Source: Brienomyrus brachyistius (Eukaryota > Chordata > Actinopteri > Osteoglossiformes > Mormyridae). Taken from it: a DNA stretch of 64,000 nucleotides. A program made the translations under genes and the position numbers. This document shows positions 11,716-21,815 of the stretch, piece by piece. Every line of letters begins with the position of its first letter. Within the stretch, counting starts at the first letter, position 1. The stretch spans positions 23,097,838 to 23,161,837 of the forward strand of contig NC_064542.1 of assembly GCF_023856365.1 (NCBI RefSeq), given 5' to 3'. Under the pieces are notes generated by a model. That model was not told where the DNA came from. It saw only the letters and a program-made list of their open reading frames with translations, and did no database searches.

Positions 11716-13733
11716 TGGGTCTTCTCTAGACGGAAGACACCCCAGGATATACATTGTTATATTGCTATTTGTGTTTAACTTGAGACATCTACATTTTCCA
11801 CTTGTCTCTTCCACGTTGAGAGCTTGTCAAGCATGGAAATAGATGAAAATGTATCAGGCAGGCAGGAAGCGTGTAAATAATGCTTGGTACCACTTCTTGA
11901 ATTGGGTTGTTGCTATTAGAGGAGATCAGTTTGAGTGAACCTTCCCAAACTACTGCGCATATCAGCCTGCGCCCGAGCCGCCTCCATACCCGAGCCGCCT
12001 CCATGCCCGAACCGCCACTGTGCCCGCTCCGCTCTGTAGTTTTTTTCATTTGTGAGCCTAATCTCTTATTTAATATCTCAGGAAGTTTAATAAATTCCCC
12101 GTAGTCAATAATAAATCCATCGAACAGCATCTCCAGGTCAGAATGACTCTGTTTTCAGAATAGCACCCATCAGTGAACCCACCGGCCACACAGCATGATA
12201 TCTCTTTGTGTTTATTAATGGCGTTATCGCCATCATATCATACCCAGTTCAAAGGCAAGGGCCCTGACCTCTGTTGATGGTGCTCCAGAGGGAGAACTGC
12301 TCTGTTTCAAACACGTCAGCATCCTAAGGAGACTCCCATTAAGCAGCGAGAGAAACGTGAACTCCTTCGCTCCTCCCGTCTGTCTCCGATCTCCTTTTCT
12401 GACATTGGCAGCGTCGCGAGATTGGTGAGGGGAGCAGTGCCTGGCATACTGAGAGACAGAAGTAAATCAGAATGAAACACACACTTGAGATAACGGTCCA
12501 GGGCCTTTTATGTAATTAACAGAAGGATTTTAACATTTTTTTTCCCCCTCCAGCTATCCTAAATTATTAAATGTTGTGTAATTGTGTTTAAACACTCATC
12601 TTCACGCAATGACAAGTAACTTGTCTTTTGAGAAGTTTTTTTTGTGCAGGATTGTTAAAAATAGCTTACCGCTGAGGGCCCTTGGAGTTGATTTGCAGCG
12701 TGGAAATCCACCCCGCTGTTCCTCCGTGTTAAAAGTCGGTGTTGTTTCGTTACCCCTCCTTTGTGGGAGCTGCTAGTGACGGGTTTGAAGAGTTCTCGCA
12801 TTCAAAGTTGTGCTTTGCCTCAGGGTCCAGATCTCAGACATGTAAGTCACATGTTCGGTGCCTCAAGGAGCGATCTCTGTATGCGTGGTGGTGGTGGTGT
12901 TGGGGGGGGGGGGTGTATTTGCATGGCTGTCATTCACTCTTTACCAAGTTTTCCGCTCTGCTGATGACGTGCTTTAGGCTGCTGTTTGCCTTTCGTATTG
13001 TTAGGCTGCGGGGTGCAGGGTGGGAGGTTTAAATTGGCAGAAGAAATGCACATTCTCAAAGGAAGACCTCTGGCTTGCCTGTAGAAGAAGGGAGCGTCTG
13101 CATGCTGTCGCTCAGGGATGTGGAAAGACCTGCAGTAGGTTGATATTAAAAAGGAAATATGCACACATTTGTACATTTGTGAACTATATCCTGATACATA
13201 TATCTGTCCTGATATATAAAACTGGCTTACATAGGACATAAAAAACCACAAAGGATTTGCACAATGTGAGAATTTGTGATTGTGCTATTTGTGTGTCCAG
13301 AGTTTAGCTAGATAGAGGGTGCTACTTATCCACTGTTAGGTCTTCAGAAACCCCATTAGCTATCAGTCAAGACCAAGAAAGACAAATGACACAGAATCAA
13401 TGGCCTTCGATGGACAACATTCTGCCCACGGAAAGCAAAGGGAGTTCATTAAGCAGCCCCAGACCCTTTAGCCCTGGCATTTATACTCGATCTCTGCTCA
13501 AATAGTAAGTTTATATTGATTTCGCTGTGGAACTTTACAAATACCATAGCAGTTCATCGAAACCCTTGCCTGTTTTCTGGCCAGTTGAACCTTTAAATAC
13601 CAGCTCCTCTCAATCTTTGACAGCATGATTTCTGAGTCTGATGTTCTTGGACAATGCCTAGATTTCACCCCAGATAATTACAGGATCTCATTGTCTTTCA
13701 TCACTTTTTCACTTTTTTTTTTATTTACTTCAG
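11716..13733 (+). other. Intron, AT-rich patches and simple sequence
   Basis: Intron between the proposed exons. It includes a CCGAGCCGCCTCCAT direct duplication near 11975-12020, a G-run near 12900-12912 and no convincing exon. The segment at 12440-12560, with TAATTAACAG and AAATTATTAAA words, is homeodomain-site-rich, but no conservation can be judged from one sequence. Confidence 0.45.
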
Positions 13734-13798
13734 TGCACCACGCAAACCGGCACCTCCACAGTTGAAGCTGCTTGATCCCCATATGGACCGATTTCCAG
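13734..13798 (+). CDS. Internal coding exon (65 nt) of the same unidentified gene
   Basis: It is preceded by a very strong pyrimidine tract and ACTTCAG and followed by a CCAG|gtacct donor. Only one of the three frames is open: the other two hit TGA. The open frame enters with 1 nt to complete (matching the 2-nt exit of exon 6711-6803), encodes APRKPAPPQLKLLDPHMDRF-P and leaves with 1 nt (G). That exit phase matches the only open frame of exon 46942-47085, giving the junction ..DRFP-G-LNPLSFD... The Pro/Lys-rich start looks like a linker. No known domain is visible. The phase agreement on both sides is the main support. Confidence 0.55.
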
Positions 13799-13926
13799 GT
13801 ACCTTCTGCTACTTCTTAATGCCTGCTTTGAAGGCACTGTGTATGAGACGTTTCCAGGGGGACCAAATCAGGGATGCAAAATAGGACACAGTGTACAGTT
13901 GATGCTCAAGGTACCCATTTCACACT

Positions 13927-13945
13927 CCCCCCCCCCCCCCCCCCC
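13927..13945. repeat. Poly(C) tract, 19 bp
   Basis: An uninterrupted run of 19 C directly downstream of the exon 13734-13798 donor region. It has i-motif/G-quadruplex potential and its length is error-prone in assemblies. Confidence 0.95.
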
Positions 13946-14990
13946 GACCCGCCCCGTCTCCAGCAGAGTCTTCCCAAATTAGCAAGCTTCACACAGACGA
14001 GCAGTTTTCCCAGGGGAGTCTCTGAAAGCTGCTCCTGAACCCAGTGGACATCACGTCAAATTTGCGAATGCTCATTTGCCAGGCTTTGTCCCCAGATTTA
14101 CCTGCCGTCTTGCTCTCCATTTCATCTGGGTTCAAGCTTGAAGCACCTTGCTGGTAGCGGCTGATGAATCCATCACTCGTGTGGTGCTGATTGCTTTTGG
14201 CCTGTGATTGAAAGCCAACCCTTCGGCTGGACTCAGGCCTGGATTTCATGCTCTGGGAAGAAGAGGTGGTGCAGTATGAGAGGAAAATACATATTAACAA
14301 TAATTTTATGTGATTAAAGCTCAAATTTACTTCACGCTTGTTTTGAAGCCCCTTGATCTTCTGCTCCCAGAAGTAGTTTGCCATCATCTGCTAGTGAATC
14401 AAGTGAAATTAGTCTTCAATTTATAAGTCCTTTCTTAACACCCATGTCTTTTACCAGAAGCCATTGTAGCATGTAAAAATAAATAAGGCAAGCATCTCCT
14501 TTCAGCCAGGCATGAACTGAATGGGAGTTCAGGGTGACTTTGTATCTAATTCATTCTGCTTCACCAAAACTGACAATCAGAATCAGTCTCAAATGTATGA
14601 GCTTTATTTATGAGCAATCTCCAAACTGTGCCGATGGAGAGACCAGCCATTTCTGTTGCTGTGGCACGACACTCTTTGCTAAATAGATATTATATAGTAA
14701 TCCTCCAGAGTTCCATTTGATAGCATGGGGCAGCAGTGGTTAACCCTGTAAAGCCTGAATTATTAAGTTATAGCCAGAAAATTCAAATTTTCAAATACTG
14801 AACTGTTTATTGGATGCTTTTAACAATACAAAAAAAAATTCAAACATGACCTGGATATATCATTTTTTTTGTATCATATTTGATACATCAGGACTTTCTG
14901 GTCATGTACTGATCATATATTGTCAACCAACAAGATATATTTTCTGTGCCTTTAGAAAACACTTGGCACACTTAACCATGTTTTACATGT

Positions 14991-15188
14991 TTACTTTTCA
15001 TGTAAGGCCAAAAAATAATTTCTGTCTTTGTTTAGACAAAGGTTCACTTTGCATTTTGCACAGTAGACATGTGAGAAGTGACTTCCAGGGCAGTGCCTGC
15101 ATCTCTGCTCTGTTTCCCATGTTGGCAAATGGTCAACACCATCCATTCTCACATCAAGGGGCACAGCAGAGTCTCTTGAATCATTTAA
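14991..15188 (-). pseudogene. piggyBac transposase C-terminal zinc-ribbon remnant
   Basis: On the minus strand, between an in-frame stop (15189-15191) and the terminal TAA (14991-14993), the frame encodes about 65 residues. These include DVRMDGVDHLPTWET, then CRHC..., YCAKCKVNLC and a final LALHEK. The spacing CxxC - CxxC - LC - H is that of the cysteine-rich C-terminal domain of piggyBac transposases, which binds the terminal inverted repeats. The stop lies about 250 bp from the left transposon end, as expected for the 3' end of the transposase gene. The upstream stop and missing catalytic region mark it as a remnant. Confidence 0.85.
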
Positions 15189-15375
15189 TCAGTAATAAAC
15201 TGATTAAAATGCATGCAAGGAGTCCGTTCTGAATTTCTATAGAGACATCCTCAACATATCCATCAAACTCAACATTTGGAGGTTCAAATGGTACACACCT
15301 GTACTCTTTCTTTTTAACTTTGCCCTTTGACTGCTCTGTCATGCTTTGTTTTGACTGAACTGGTGTCTGATTCTG
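15181..15375 (-). pseudogene. piggyBac transposase middle fragment, frame-shifted
   Basis: This open stretch of about 64 codons lies between stops, one base out of frame with both the N- and C-terminal remnants. It contains a Lys-rich segment followed by EYRCVPFEPPNVEFDGYVED, a hydrophilic-to-aromatic transition resembling the region just before the catalytic core of piggyBac transposases. It then runs directly into sequence that abuts the C-terminal remnant. The whole DDD catalytic core (normally over 300 residues) is therefore absent, presumably by internal deletion close to 15190-15235. Confidence 0.6.
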
Positions 15376-15407
15376 CTACACTTTCATCTCTCATATCTTC
15401 ATCACTA

Positions 15408-15542
15408 CTATTCATTAGCCACTCTCTTGGGACTCCTTTCTTCACTTCTGTCATCATCTTCCTCCCCTAACTGCTCCAGGTTACTTGAATTTCCATCAAT
15501 TAGTATATTCAAGACATCTTCTACACTGTACGTTTTTGCCAT
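15408..15542 (-). pseudogene. piggyBac transposase N-terminal remnant
   Basis: The ATG at 15542 opens a 44-codon frame beginning MAKTYSVEDVLNILIDGNSS, followed by a Glu/Asp-rich segment and a TAG at 15408-15410. A short helix then an acidic stretch is the usual start of many piggyBac-type transposases. It has the same orientation as, and lies upstream of, the C-terminal remnant, and it is inside the TTAA-bounded element. The early stop and later frame changes make it non-functional. Confidence 0.65.
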
Positions 15543-15606
15543 CTAAATGTGTAAATCAAAATACTACACACAATACAGCGTTACATTTACAAACATATTG
15601 ACTATT

Positions 15607-15958
15607 TGGGCAACATGGTGATGCAGTGGTTAGCACTGTTGTCTAGGTTCTCTGGGACCCAGGTTCGAGTCTCCGCCTGGGTTACGTGTGTGCGGAGTTT
15701 GCATGTCTTCCTCATGTTGTCGTGGGGTTTCCTCTGAGTTCTCTCCACAGTCCAAAAACATGCTGAGGCAAATTGGAGTTACTAAATTGCCCGTAGGTGT
15801 GCATGTGTGAGTGAATGGTGTGTGAGTGAATGGTGTGTGAGTGTGCCCTGCAATGGGCTGGCCCCCCATCCTGGGCTGTTCCCTGCCTTGTGCCTATTGC
15901 TTCCGGGTTAGGCTCTGGACTCCCTGACGGATAAGCGGTTTCGGAAATGGATGGATGG
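15607..15958 (+). mobile_element. tRNA-derived SINE nested in the piggyBac element
   Basis: Flanked by a perfect 12-bp target-site duplication ATATTGACTATT (15595-15606 and 15959-15970). The head contains an RNA polymerase III A-box-like GGTGATGCAGTGG and a B-box GGTTCGAGTCTCC (15662-15674). The body has the fish-type words TTTGCATGTCTTCC, CACAGTCCAAAAACATG, ACTAAATTGCCCGTAGGTGTG and TGACGGATAAGCGGTTTCGG, and the tail is (ATGG)n. At 352 bp it appears full length. A GAGTGAATGGTGTGT tandem duplication is present near 15810-15840. It inserted after the piggyBac element, upstream of the transposase start. Confidence 0.9.
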
Positions 15959-16342
15959 ATATTGACTATTCACAATTAGCATAAATGTTACATTTTCAAA
16001 ATGAATACTAGAAGAAATAATCAAGCTTAAATTGAGTAATATATTAATTGTTTGGTGTATAAACAGTACAAATTTAATCAAGAAATCGACTAAAACAACA
16101 CCCGATGCACTGACAAATATAATACATTTACATGCCCGTAGTATCATATTTGATACACACATTTTCATCACGTTTTTCTATAAAATATTTCATGATATAT
16201 TAAGTTATTACGAATTAGTTCACATTAATAAAGGCTCATTTTGAAATATTATTAATTTTCGCTACATTGCGATTACTGTAACTGCTCCAAAAATAGGACT
16301 TCTTATCCCGTGAAAATCCTGCCGGCTACAACTTGCGTGCAG

Positions 16343-16372
16343 CCGTCTTTTTTTTTTTTTTTTTTTTTTTTT
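16343..16372. repeat. Poly(T) tract, about 30 bp
   Basis: A long uninterrupted T run inside the piggyBac element near its right end. It could be the poly(A) tail of a minus-strand retroposed fragment, but no body is recognisable. Confidence 0.9.
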
Positions 16373-16545
16373 AAGAATCAAAAAGACGTTTTCCACCTGC
16401 AGTACATAGGTCATCCACTAGAGGCAGAATACAGGTATAGTATTATATACAACTGGTTTTTGAGGAAAGGGGTATTCCTATTACTGACGTAGAGATCTTA
16501 GAAATATTGGTATCAAATATGATACATGTGGCGTTATAGGGTTAA

Positions 16546-17785
16546 CTAGGCATGGTTGAGGAGGGACATCCTTCGAGCCAGAGCTGACAGCAGCACACGG
16601 CTCCGCTCCTGTTTTTTCTTGCTGCTTTCTGGTTTCTGTCATGCTCACCTTTCATTGCTTGCTGGTCTTTAAAGTAAAACATAGCCACAATAACATTTTT
16701 TAAAAGACAGAGGTGTTTGACTTTGTGCAAGCTGCATTCCATACATGACTCTTGTGATTGGTTGCTCTATGGCTGGCAAGGGCTTTTGTGTTAATGAGGT
16801 TGCGAGTGAATAGCTCCACTGCTTACTGTAACTGCGCGTTTTATGGGCACGGCCGGGCCCCTCGCCGTTCGCCCATTTCTCAGGTGCCTTGCTTGTACAG
16901 CCAGCACGACTCAAGCCCGGTGCCACTGGATTCCTGTTGGCCATCCTTTGATCACCTCACAAGCTGGCGCAGAGCTGGCCTCTGTTTAAGGATGAATCTT
17001 ATATCTCTTACCCTTTTGCTGTTAGAGATCATCTTCAGCTCAGGAGGAACCCAAGTTGTTTTTTCTGCATGTAACAAAAAGCGAAACAATACAAGTCGAG
17101 AGGCTTAACAGCAGCAGACAGCTTCTCTGACATCATGTCTTACACAGAGCAGAGGCGCTTGTTGGCGTTGGGTGATGCCGATGTCAAATATCGTATGTCT
17201 TTCCTCTCCAGGCCTGGGGTAAGACTTTCATAGGGAAACATCAATTTGAATGTTTCATTGTCTTCATCTCGGCAGATTGATGGACATTTAATATACTGTT
17301 GTTCTTTTTTCTTTTTCCCTGCCATATTTTACAGTCTTTATCAAATGTATAAGGGAAAACATTATCTTCAATTTGTCATAGATATAGTACTTGGATTGTA
17401 TGTATATAATTTCTTATTTTATGGATGGATGGCGAATCAATCAAGCCATATTAAATCTTGGAATACTGTGCAGTTAATGTTTTATCCAGCGTGCAAGCAG
17501 AATTACAATTACAGTAAACAGGCTTCACAGTAATGGCTTATAAATGCATAGTAACTTAGTGACAGCACTTAAAATATTTTTTACACATGTAGCTCCCAGC
17601 ACTGTGCATTTTCATAGTCTTATCTCCATAATCCTGCACTAAACCCAAGTCAGTGGGATTGAGATTGTATCCAACCATAATTGGATAACTTTTTCCCCAA
17701 AGTGAGCACTTTACAAACAAAAAATAAAATGGAAAAAAACAATCTTTGCCACTGGGAAAGACCAAGAGCAGAGCGATCTGATTGG

Positions 17786-17787
<2 letters not shown>
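16546..17787 (+). other. Intron, nothing distinct
   Basis: A GC-richer segment (16840-16990) then AT-rich DNA. Short open frames on both strands have no family features. No element ends were seen. Confidence 0.4.

Positions 17788-17856
<69 letters not shown>
17788..17856. repeat. (TA)n microsatellite, about 69 bp
   Basis: Pure alternating TA. It is prone to cruciform extrusion and length instability. The Tyr-Ile repeat frames in both directions are artefacts. Confidence 0.97.
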
Positions 17857-17860
<4 letters not shown>

Positions 17861-18765
17861 TGTGTCCAATGGATGGAGGAGAGGCCTTTGAGGGCTTTGT
17901 GTCAGAAGATATGCTTTCATACTGGCTTGGTAAAGTAACAGGGCCAAGGTGCGTCAGATATGTAGACAGTTTGTCCAGTGCAAATGTAATGCATGGTACA
18001 TGTATGTTGGTAAACGTCGGCAGTCACTGAGGTCAATGATACTTAATGAGGTTGCTTGAGCTGCATGATAGCAGGTAGCTGCAAAGACCAAGCAGTAACT
18101 GGGTTTTAAGAAGCTCATAAAACAAAAAAGAAAAAGAAGGGGTGGGAGGGGGGGTTCAAACTGTTCCCTGAGCCTGAAAAAAGCAATTGTTTGATAATCC
18201 TTAATATAGTAAAATGTCTTATTTAATCATTTAATTGAACAAAGTGTCATCCTTTGGATGTGTAAAACAACAAGTACAGAAATATCTTTTCCAGAAGGTA
18301 AGCAGCCATGCTTATGAGTGTTGGGCCTTCTAGGACTGGACCACAGGCCTGACTGGATTTTTTCATAGTCCTTTTTTTCCAATTTGCGAATGAAAATGAT
18401 GTCGATAGATGCTCATTTAGCATTGTAAAAGTGAAGGTGCACACTGCTTCACTGAGTTTCACTATCGTGTTTTTTCTGACACAGAATAATTTGAACTTTC
18501 TTGCTACTGACCCCCATTGGCTAAAACCAGGCAATATATGACAGACCTTAGTACTCATATGCACAATTATCCACTTTTGACTTGAGTTCAGTGAGAATGT
18601 ATTGAAATTATTTCCCACTTAAGAAATGAAGATCGTCCGGACTTGCACAGCTTTATGTTTGCGGATTCGTGCATTTTTAAAGGTACCGTTATCTACATTG
18701 GATTGTCGCTGAGGGAACTGATCTGTGATTGAGAGTCGTCAGTCGGTCACTGACATCATCATCAT

Positions 18766-18778
18766 CGCCCTCTGCTGG
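18766..18778 (-). promoter_or_regulatory. CTCF-like motif upstream of the alternative promoter
   Basis: CGCCCTCTGCTGG differs at one position from the reverse-complement CTCF core CGCCCCCTGSTGG. It lies about 1.2 kb upstream of the alternative first exon at the edge of the CpG-rich stretch, a plausible boundary or promoter-proximal site. A single motif match has limited weight. Confidence 0.35.
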
Positions 18779-19794
18779 TCGCTCACGGAACTCTGACCCG
18801 TGTTTTGTGCCAAGCGCTGCGGCGTGGGTATTGTTGCTCCTCTAACTGCCTCCGTCTGAATCTACCACTGTCTAGTGGGGTTATATTAGTCTCACCTCTC
18901 AGCTCTTTCCTTCGTGCGCATTATTCCGCATCCCGATTTCCTTTCAAGTGGTAGAAATAAGAGACAGGGATGCCACTGTTACCCCACCGGTTCATTTTCA
19001 GTCAGATCAGCGATGATCGTGGAGTTGAACAACTATCTCCTTGTTTGGTTCCACATCAGCGGCCTGCTGGTTTCTCAGTTAAACTTAGAAATGGATCTGG
19101 GACCATTCTGCGAATGACTTTTTTTTCCTCCGTAAGTCAAACCGCGAAGGCTGTCAGGCAGCAGAACAGGGTATTTTCTTTATAGTATCCTTCGCTGTTC
19201 CCTCGGGTCATTTCTCTTGCATCTCTGTGTTTTTTTTCAGCGTTGCCTCTGCCAACAACACAGCAGAATCTTTTAGTCTAATACGGAGAATTCAATAAAT
19301 CATCAGTGATTCCTCTATTCTATAGTCTTATTCGGTGTTTCTAGGTAATTAAGCTGTATTTTATTATGACCTTCATTATATGACGGCGGAGTTCACATTT
19401 CAGTTGTATGTGAGGCTCAGCACGATCTACCCTTTTCTGTCGGAATGTTTCGTAATTATTGCCGTCTAAAATATGCGCACTGCTAGAACTGAGATTTGCA
19501 GGAAGCTTTTGGCCACAATAACTCCCGAGGGGTCACAGATCAACTCCCTGCTAATTACTTAAGTCACCGTCAGTCTCGCTCCCATCGGAGTCTGGCCGCG
19601 GACCAGCACCTCGGCGACGGCGAAAGCGGGCACACGTGTGTGCATGTCCCCGCAAATATATACGTGCCTAATCTGTGTGTGTGTGTGTGTAAACACGGTT
19701 ATTACTGAGCCGGTCCCTCCTCCATCCGTCCTGCCTGATGTAGCTCAGAGCGCAGGAGGAACGGGCGGCAGCACAACTCTCGACGTCTTCGGGA

Positions 19795-19860
19795 CTCTCT
19801 CTCTCTCTCTCTCTCTCTCTCCCCCTCTCTCGCTTCCCCCCTCGCTCCCTCCTTCCTCCT
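19795..19860. repeat. (CT)n and polypyrimidine tract
   Basis: (CT)14 followed by C- and T-rich sequence. It lies directly upstream of the alternative first exon and could form triplex (H-) DNA or serve GAGA-type factors. It was read as a promoter-proximal tract because of its position. Confidence 0.85.
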
Positions 19861-19932
19861 CCGACGGCTGGCACTGCATTCACATTGGTGGGATTACAGG
19901 CGGCAGGAGTTAATCTTTCGGATCCGAGGACA

Positions 19933-19954
19933 ATGTTTGTCGTGCAGTACACAG
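19933..19954 (+). CDS. Start of an alternative first coding exon (MFVVQYT...)
   Basis: The ATG at 19933 is followed by seven codons (MFVVQYT) plus one base, then an ACAG|gtatgg donor at 19955. The context is a CpG-rich stretch with a polypyrimidine tract, and the ATG context (GACAATGT) is acceptable. The exon leaves in phase 1, exactly the entry phase of the exon at 46942, giving MFVVQYT-G-LNPLSFD... The 5' untranslated part would start somewhere upstream, perhaps 19860-19932. If right, this gives a shorter isoform that replaces the product of the upstream exons by seven residues. It depends on one short frame and a donor of fair strength. Confidence 0.45.
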
Positions 19955-20798
19955 GTATGGGATAACTTTACCGCACGGCGTCTCGCTGCCAAGTTGCTTC
20001 ATCGTCGTCTTTGTCTCGATCCCTCACCGTCTTTCGCCTCCTTTTTTATTTTTAATTTTTTTTTACTGATAACTCGGTTTCAAAGCTATCTAGTCCACCT
20101 TCGTGGATCAATGGGACCAGTACTCATGAATAGTTAATTGTCCTGGCACAAGCAGATACTTTATTTATTCATCGGTGCGGATCGGATGTCGCCGTGCGGA
20201 GCGGAACCAGCGGTGGTTCTAGTTATCGTGTGGAGATACTGTAATGTGCCTCAGTATCACTCCGAAAATTAAACCCTTCAAAGTCTGAGCGGTTTGCACG
20301 GTTTACAAAGACAGTATGCAGAGCCCACGGGCAGTCTTCTTAAATAATCCGACAGACGTTAGTCAGTGATACGGTGTCTTGTGTTTCATGTGGATCTAGC
20401 TGGAAAGCGGTCCGCCGCCCGCTGTGTTTACAGGGTGCCATGCACGCCTCTGCTCCAGCCTCGCTCGCTTTTCAGTGTAATCGCTTCTTTCCAACACCCA
20501 ATCGATCACCTGGAGGCCATCAGATCTTCTGTTTGGTTTTCTTGCGTTTATCTTTCCTGCCGTCAAGCGCTGGATGAGCTGCTCCTCTTGTGGCCGTAGC
20601 CCCGAGGAGCCGCGTCGGGTCCCTTTTTCATGTGTCCGGCAGCCACTCCGGTGAATCACCGCTTTATCTGCTTGGCTTGCCGATTTATGAATGCCGGCTT
20701 TGACGCTCCCGTACCCTCTGGCCGCGGCTGGCAGCGTTTCCACACCAGTCCTAGAATGAAGTTTCGTTGCTATCCCTGTGTCCCGCCGTGCCCTTTCC

Positions 20799-20800
<2 letters not shown>

Positions 20801-20845
<45 letters not shown>

Positions 20846-20862
20846 TATGTGAGTGTGTGTTA
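20801..20862. repeat. (GT)n microsatellite
   Basis: About 20 pure GT repeats then a GCGCGTATGTGAG-interrupted end, just downstream of the CpG-rich stretch. Confidence 0.95.
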
Positions 20863-21764
20863 TTGAAAACTGCGTTCATGCTCTGATTTTATTGTATGAA
20901 CTGTCTGGTTTTCAATTCTGTGTTTGCTTTTAAAGGGTGTTAAAACTGTGTCTTCAGTTTATTTGTACAAGCTTGTCCTTTTTCCCACTAATGTGAGTTT
21001 TTGTGTGCTGGTTTACGTACAGTGTGTTTGTCAGTTTTCCCATTTACTTTTATCCACCTCCCCCCCCAAAAAAATAAATGATAAATATCATCCACAATTG
21101 GCACTAGCTGAACAGTACATTTATTCACAAACAAAGGATAGTTAAGGGAATTTATGTGAATTTAATGACAAGGTCCCAGACATTGTTGTGATGTGCTAAA
21201 AGGAACGGTGGTAGTGGTCTGAATGTAGAAGGATAATCGTCTTATTAAAATGCCCACTGATTACCCAGCAGGGTATTTTAATCCAATATTTTGAGGGGAA
21301 ATAGTGGAGCTAATGGGCCCACCTTGAGCTACTGCTGCACATTCATGACCCTGGAATCCTCTGTAATTGGGCGTCTTAAATTTGCTTGAGCAGAGCTTCA
21401 TACAGAAGCTGTCTATGATTACAAGGGTGCTGCAGTTTCAGTTGCTGTTTATTTTTTTGTCTCTTCGCTTTGTTTTTAAACCCACAGGGATGAATAAAGT
21501 ACAACTTGTACTATTTCAGTGCTGTTTATTCCTGGCTGTTTGTGGCCTGTCGCATTCTGCCCCCCCTTCAGCTATTAGCACAGCCTTGCTGTCTCCACAC
21601 CTCTCTGCTGTCCCCTAAACTTTTCCCGAGGGTAGGAATCCCGGGAGCCCGGTCGGGCCTCTCTCCCCGTTCTTGGGGAGGGGTCACTGTGGGGTGGCTG
21701 TTGGACTGACAGACGGCAGCAGGGGTACCCCTGGGGAGCAGGTGCTGGTGTGTTGGTTGTTGGT

Positions 21765-21815
21765 TATTATTATTGTTGTTGTTGTTGTTATTATTATTAT
21801 TTATTATTTATTACT
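21765..21815. repeat. (TTG)n/(TTA)n trinucleotide repeat
   Basis: Runs of TTATTATTATTG and TTGTTGTTG passing into TTATTATTATTTATT. Simple sequence with no coding frame. Confidence 0.9.

Larger units (their letters stand above)
14744..16541 (-). mobile_element. piggyBac-like transposon, internally deleted, with TTAA target duplication
   Basis: Bounded by TTAA on both sides (14740-14743 and 16542-16545), the hallmark of piggyBac insertion. The ends are inverted repeats: CCCTGTAAAGCC on the left and, read inward from the right, CCCTATAACGCC (10 of 12 identical). Three copies of an imperfect palindrome GTATCA(N4)TGATAC lie inside at 14871-14886, 16141-16156 and, inverted, 16510-16525; they may be transposase binding sites. 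The element is 1798 bp, of which about 364 bp is a later SINE insertion with its duplicated target. It encodes transposase remnants on the minus strand (N-terminal, middle and C-terminal pieces) but lacks the central catalytic part, so it is non-autonomous. It is also notably AT-rich compared with its flanks. Confidence 0.88.
18900..20790 (+). promoter_or_regulatory. CpG-rich stretch around an alternative first exon (putative promoter)
   Basis: CG dinucleotides become frequent here (for example CGTGCGCATTATTCCGCATCCCG near 18915, GGCCGCGGACC and CTCGGCGACGGCG near 19595-19622, GCCGCCCGC near 20412, CCGAGGAGCCGCG near 20602), in contrast with the CG-poor intron on both sides. A polypyrimidine (CT)n tract at 19795-19860 sits just upstream of the proposed first exon, as in many TATA-less promoters. 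No TATA box at a sensible distance is seen. The interval is judged by eye, not by a CpG observed/expected calculation. Confidence 0.5.
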
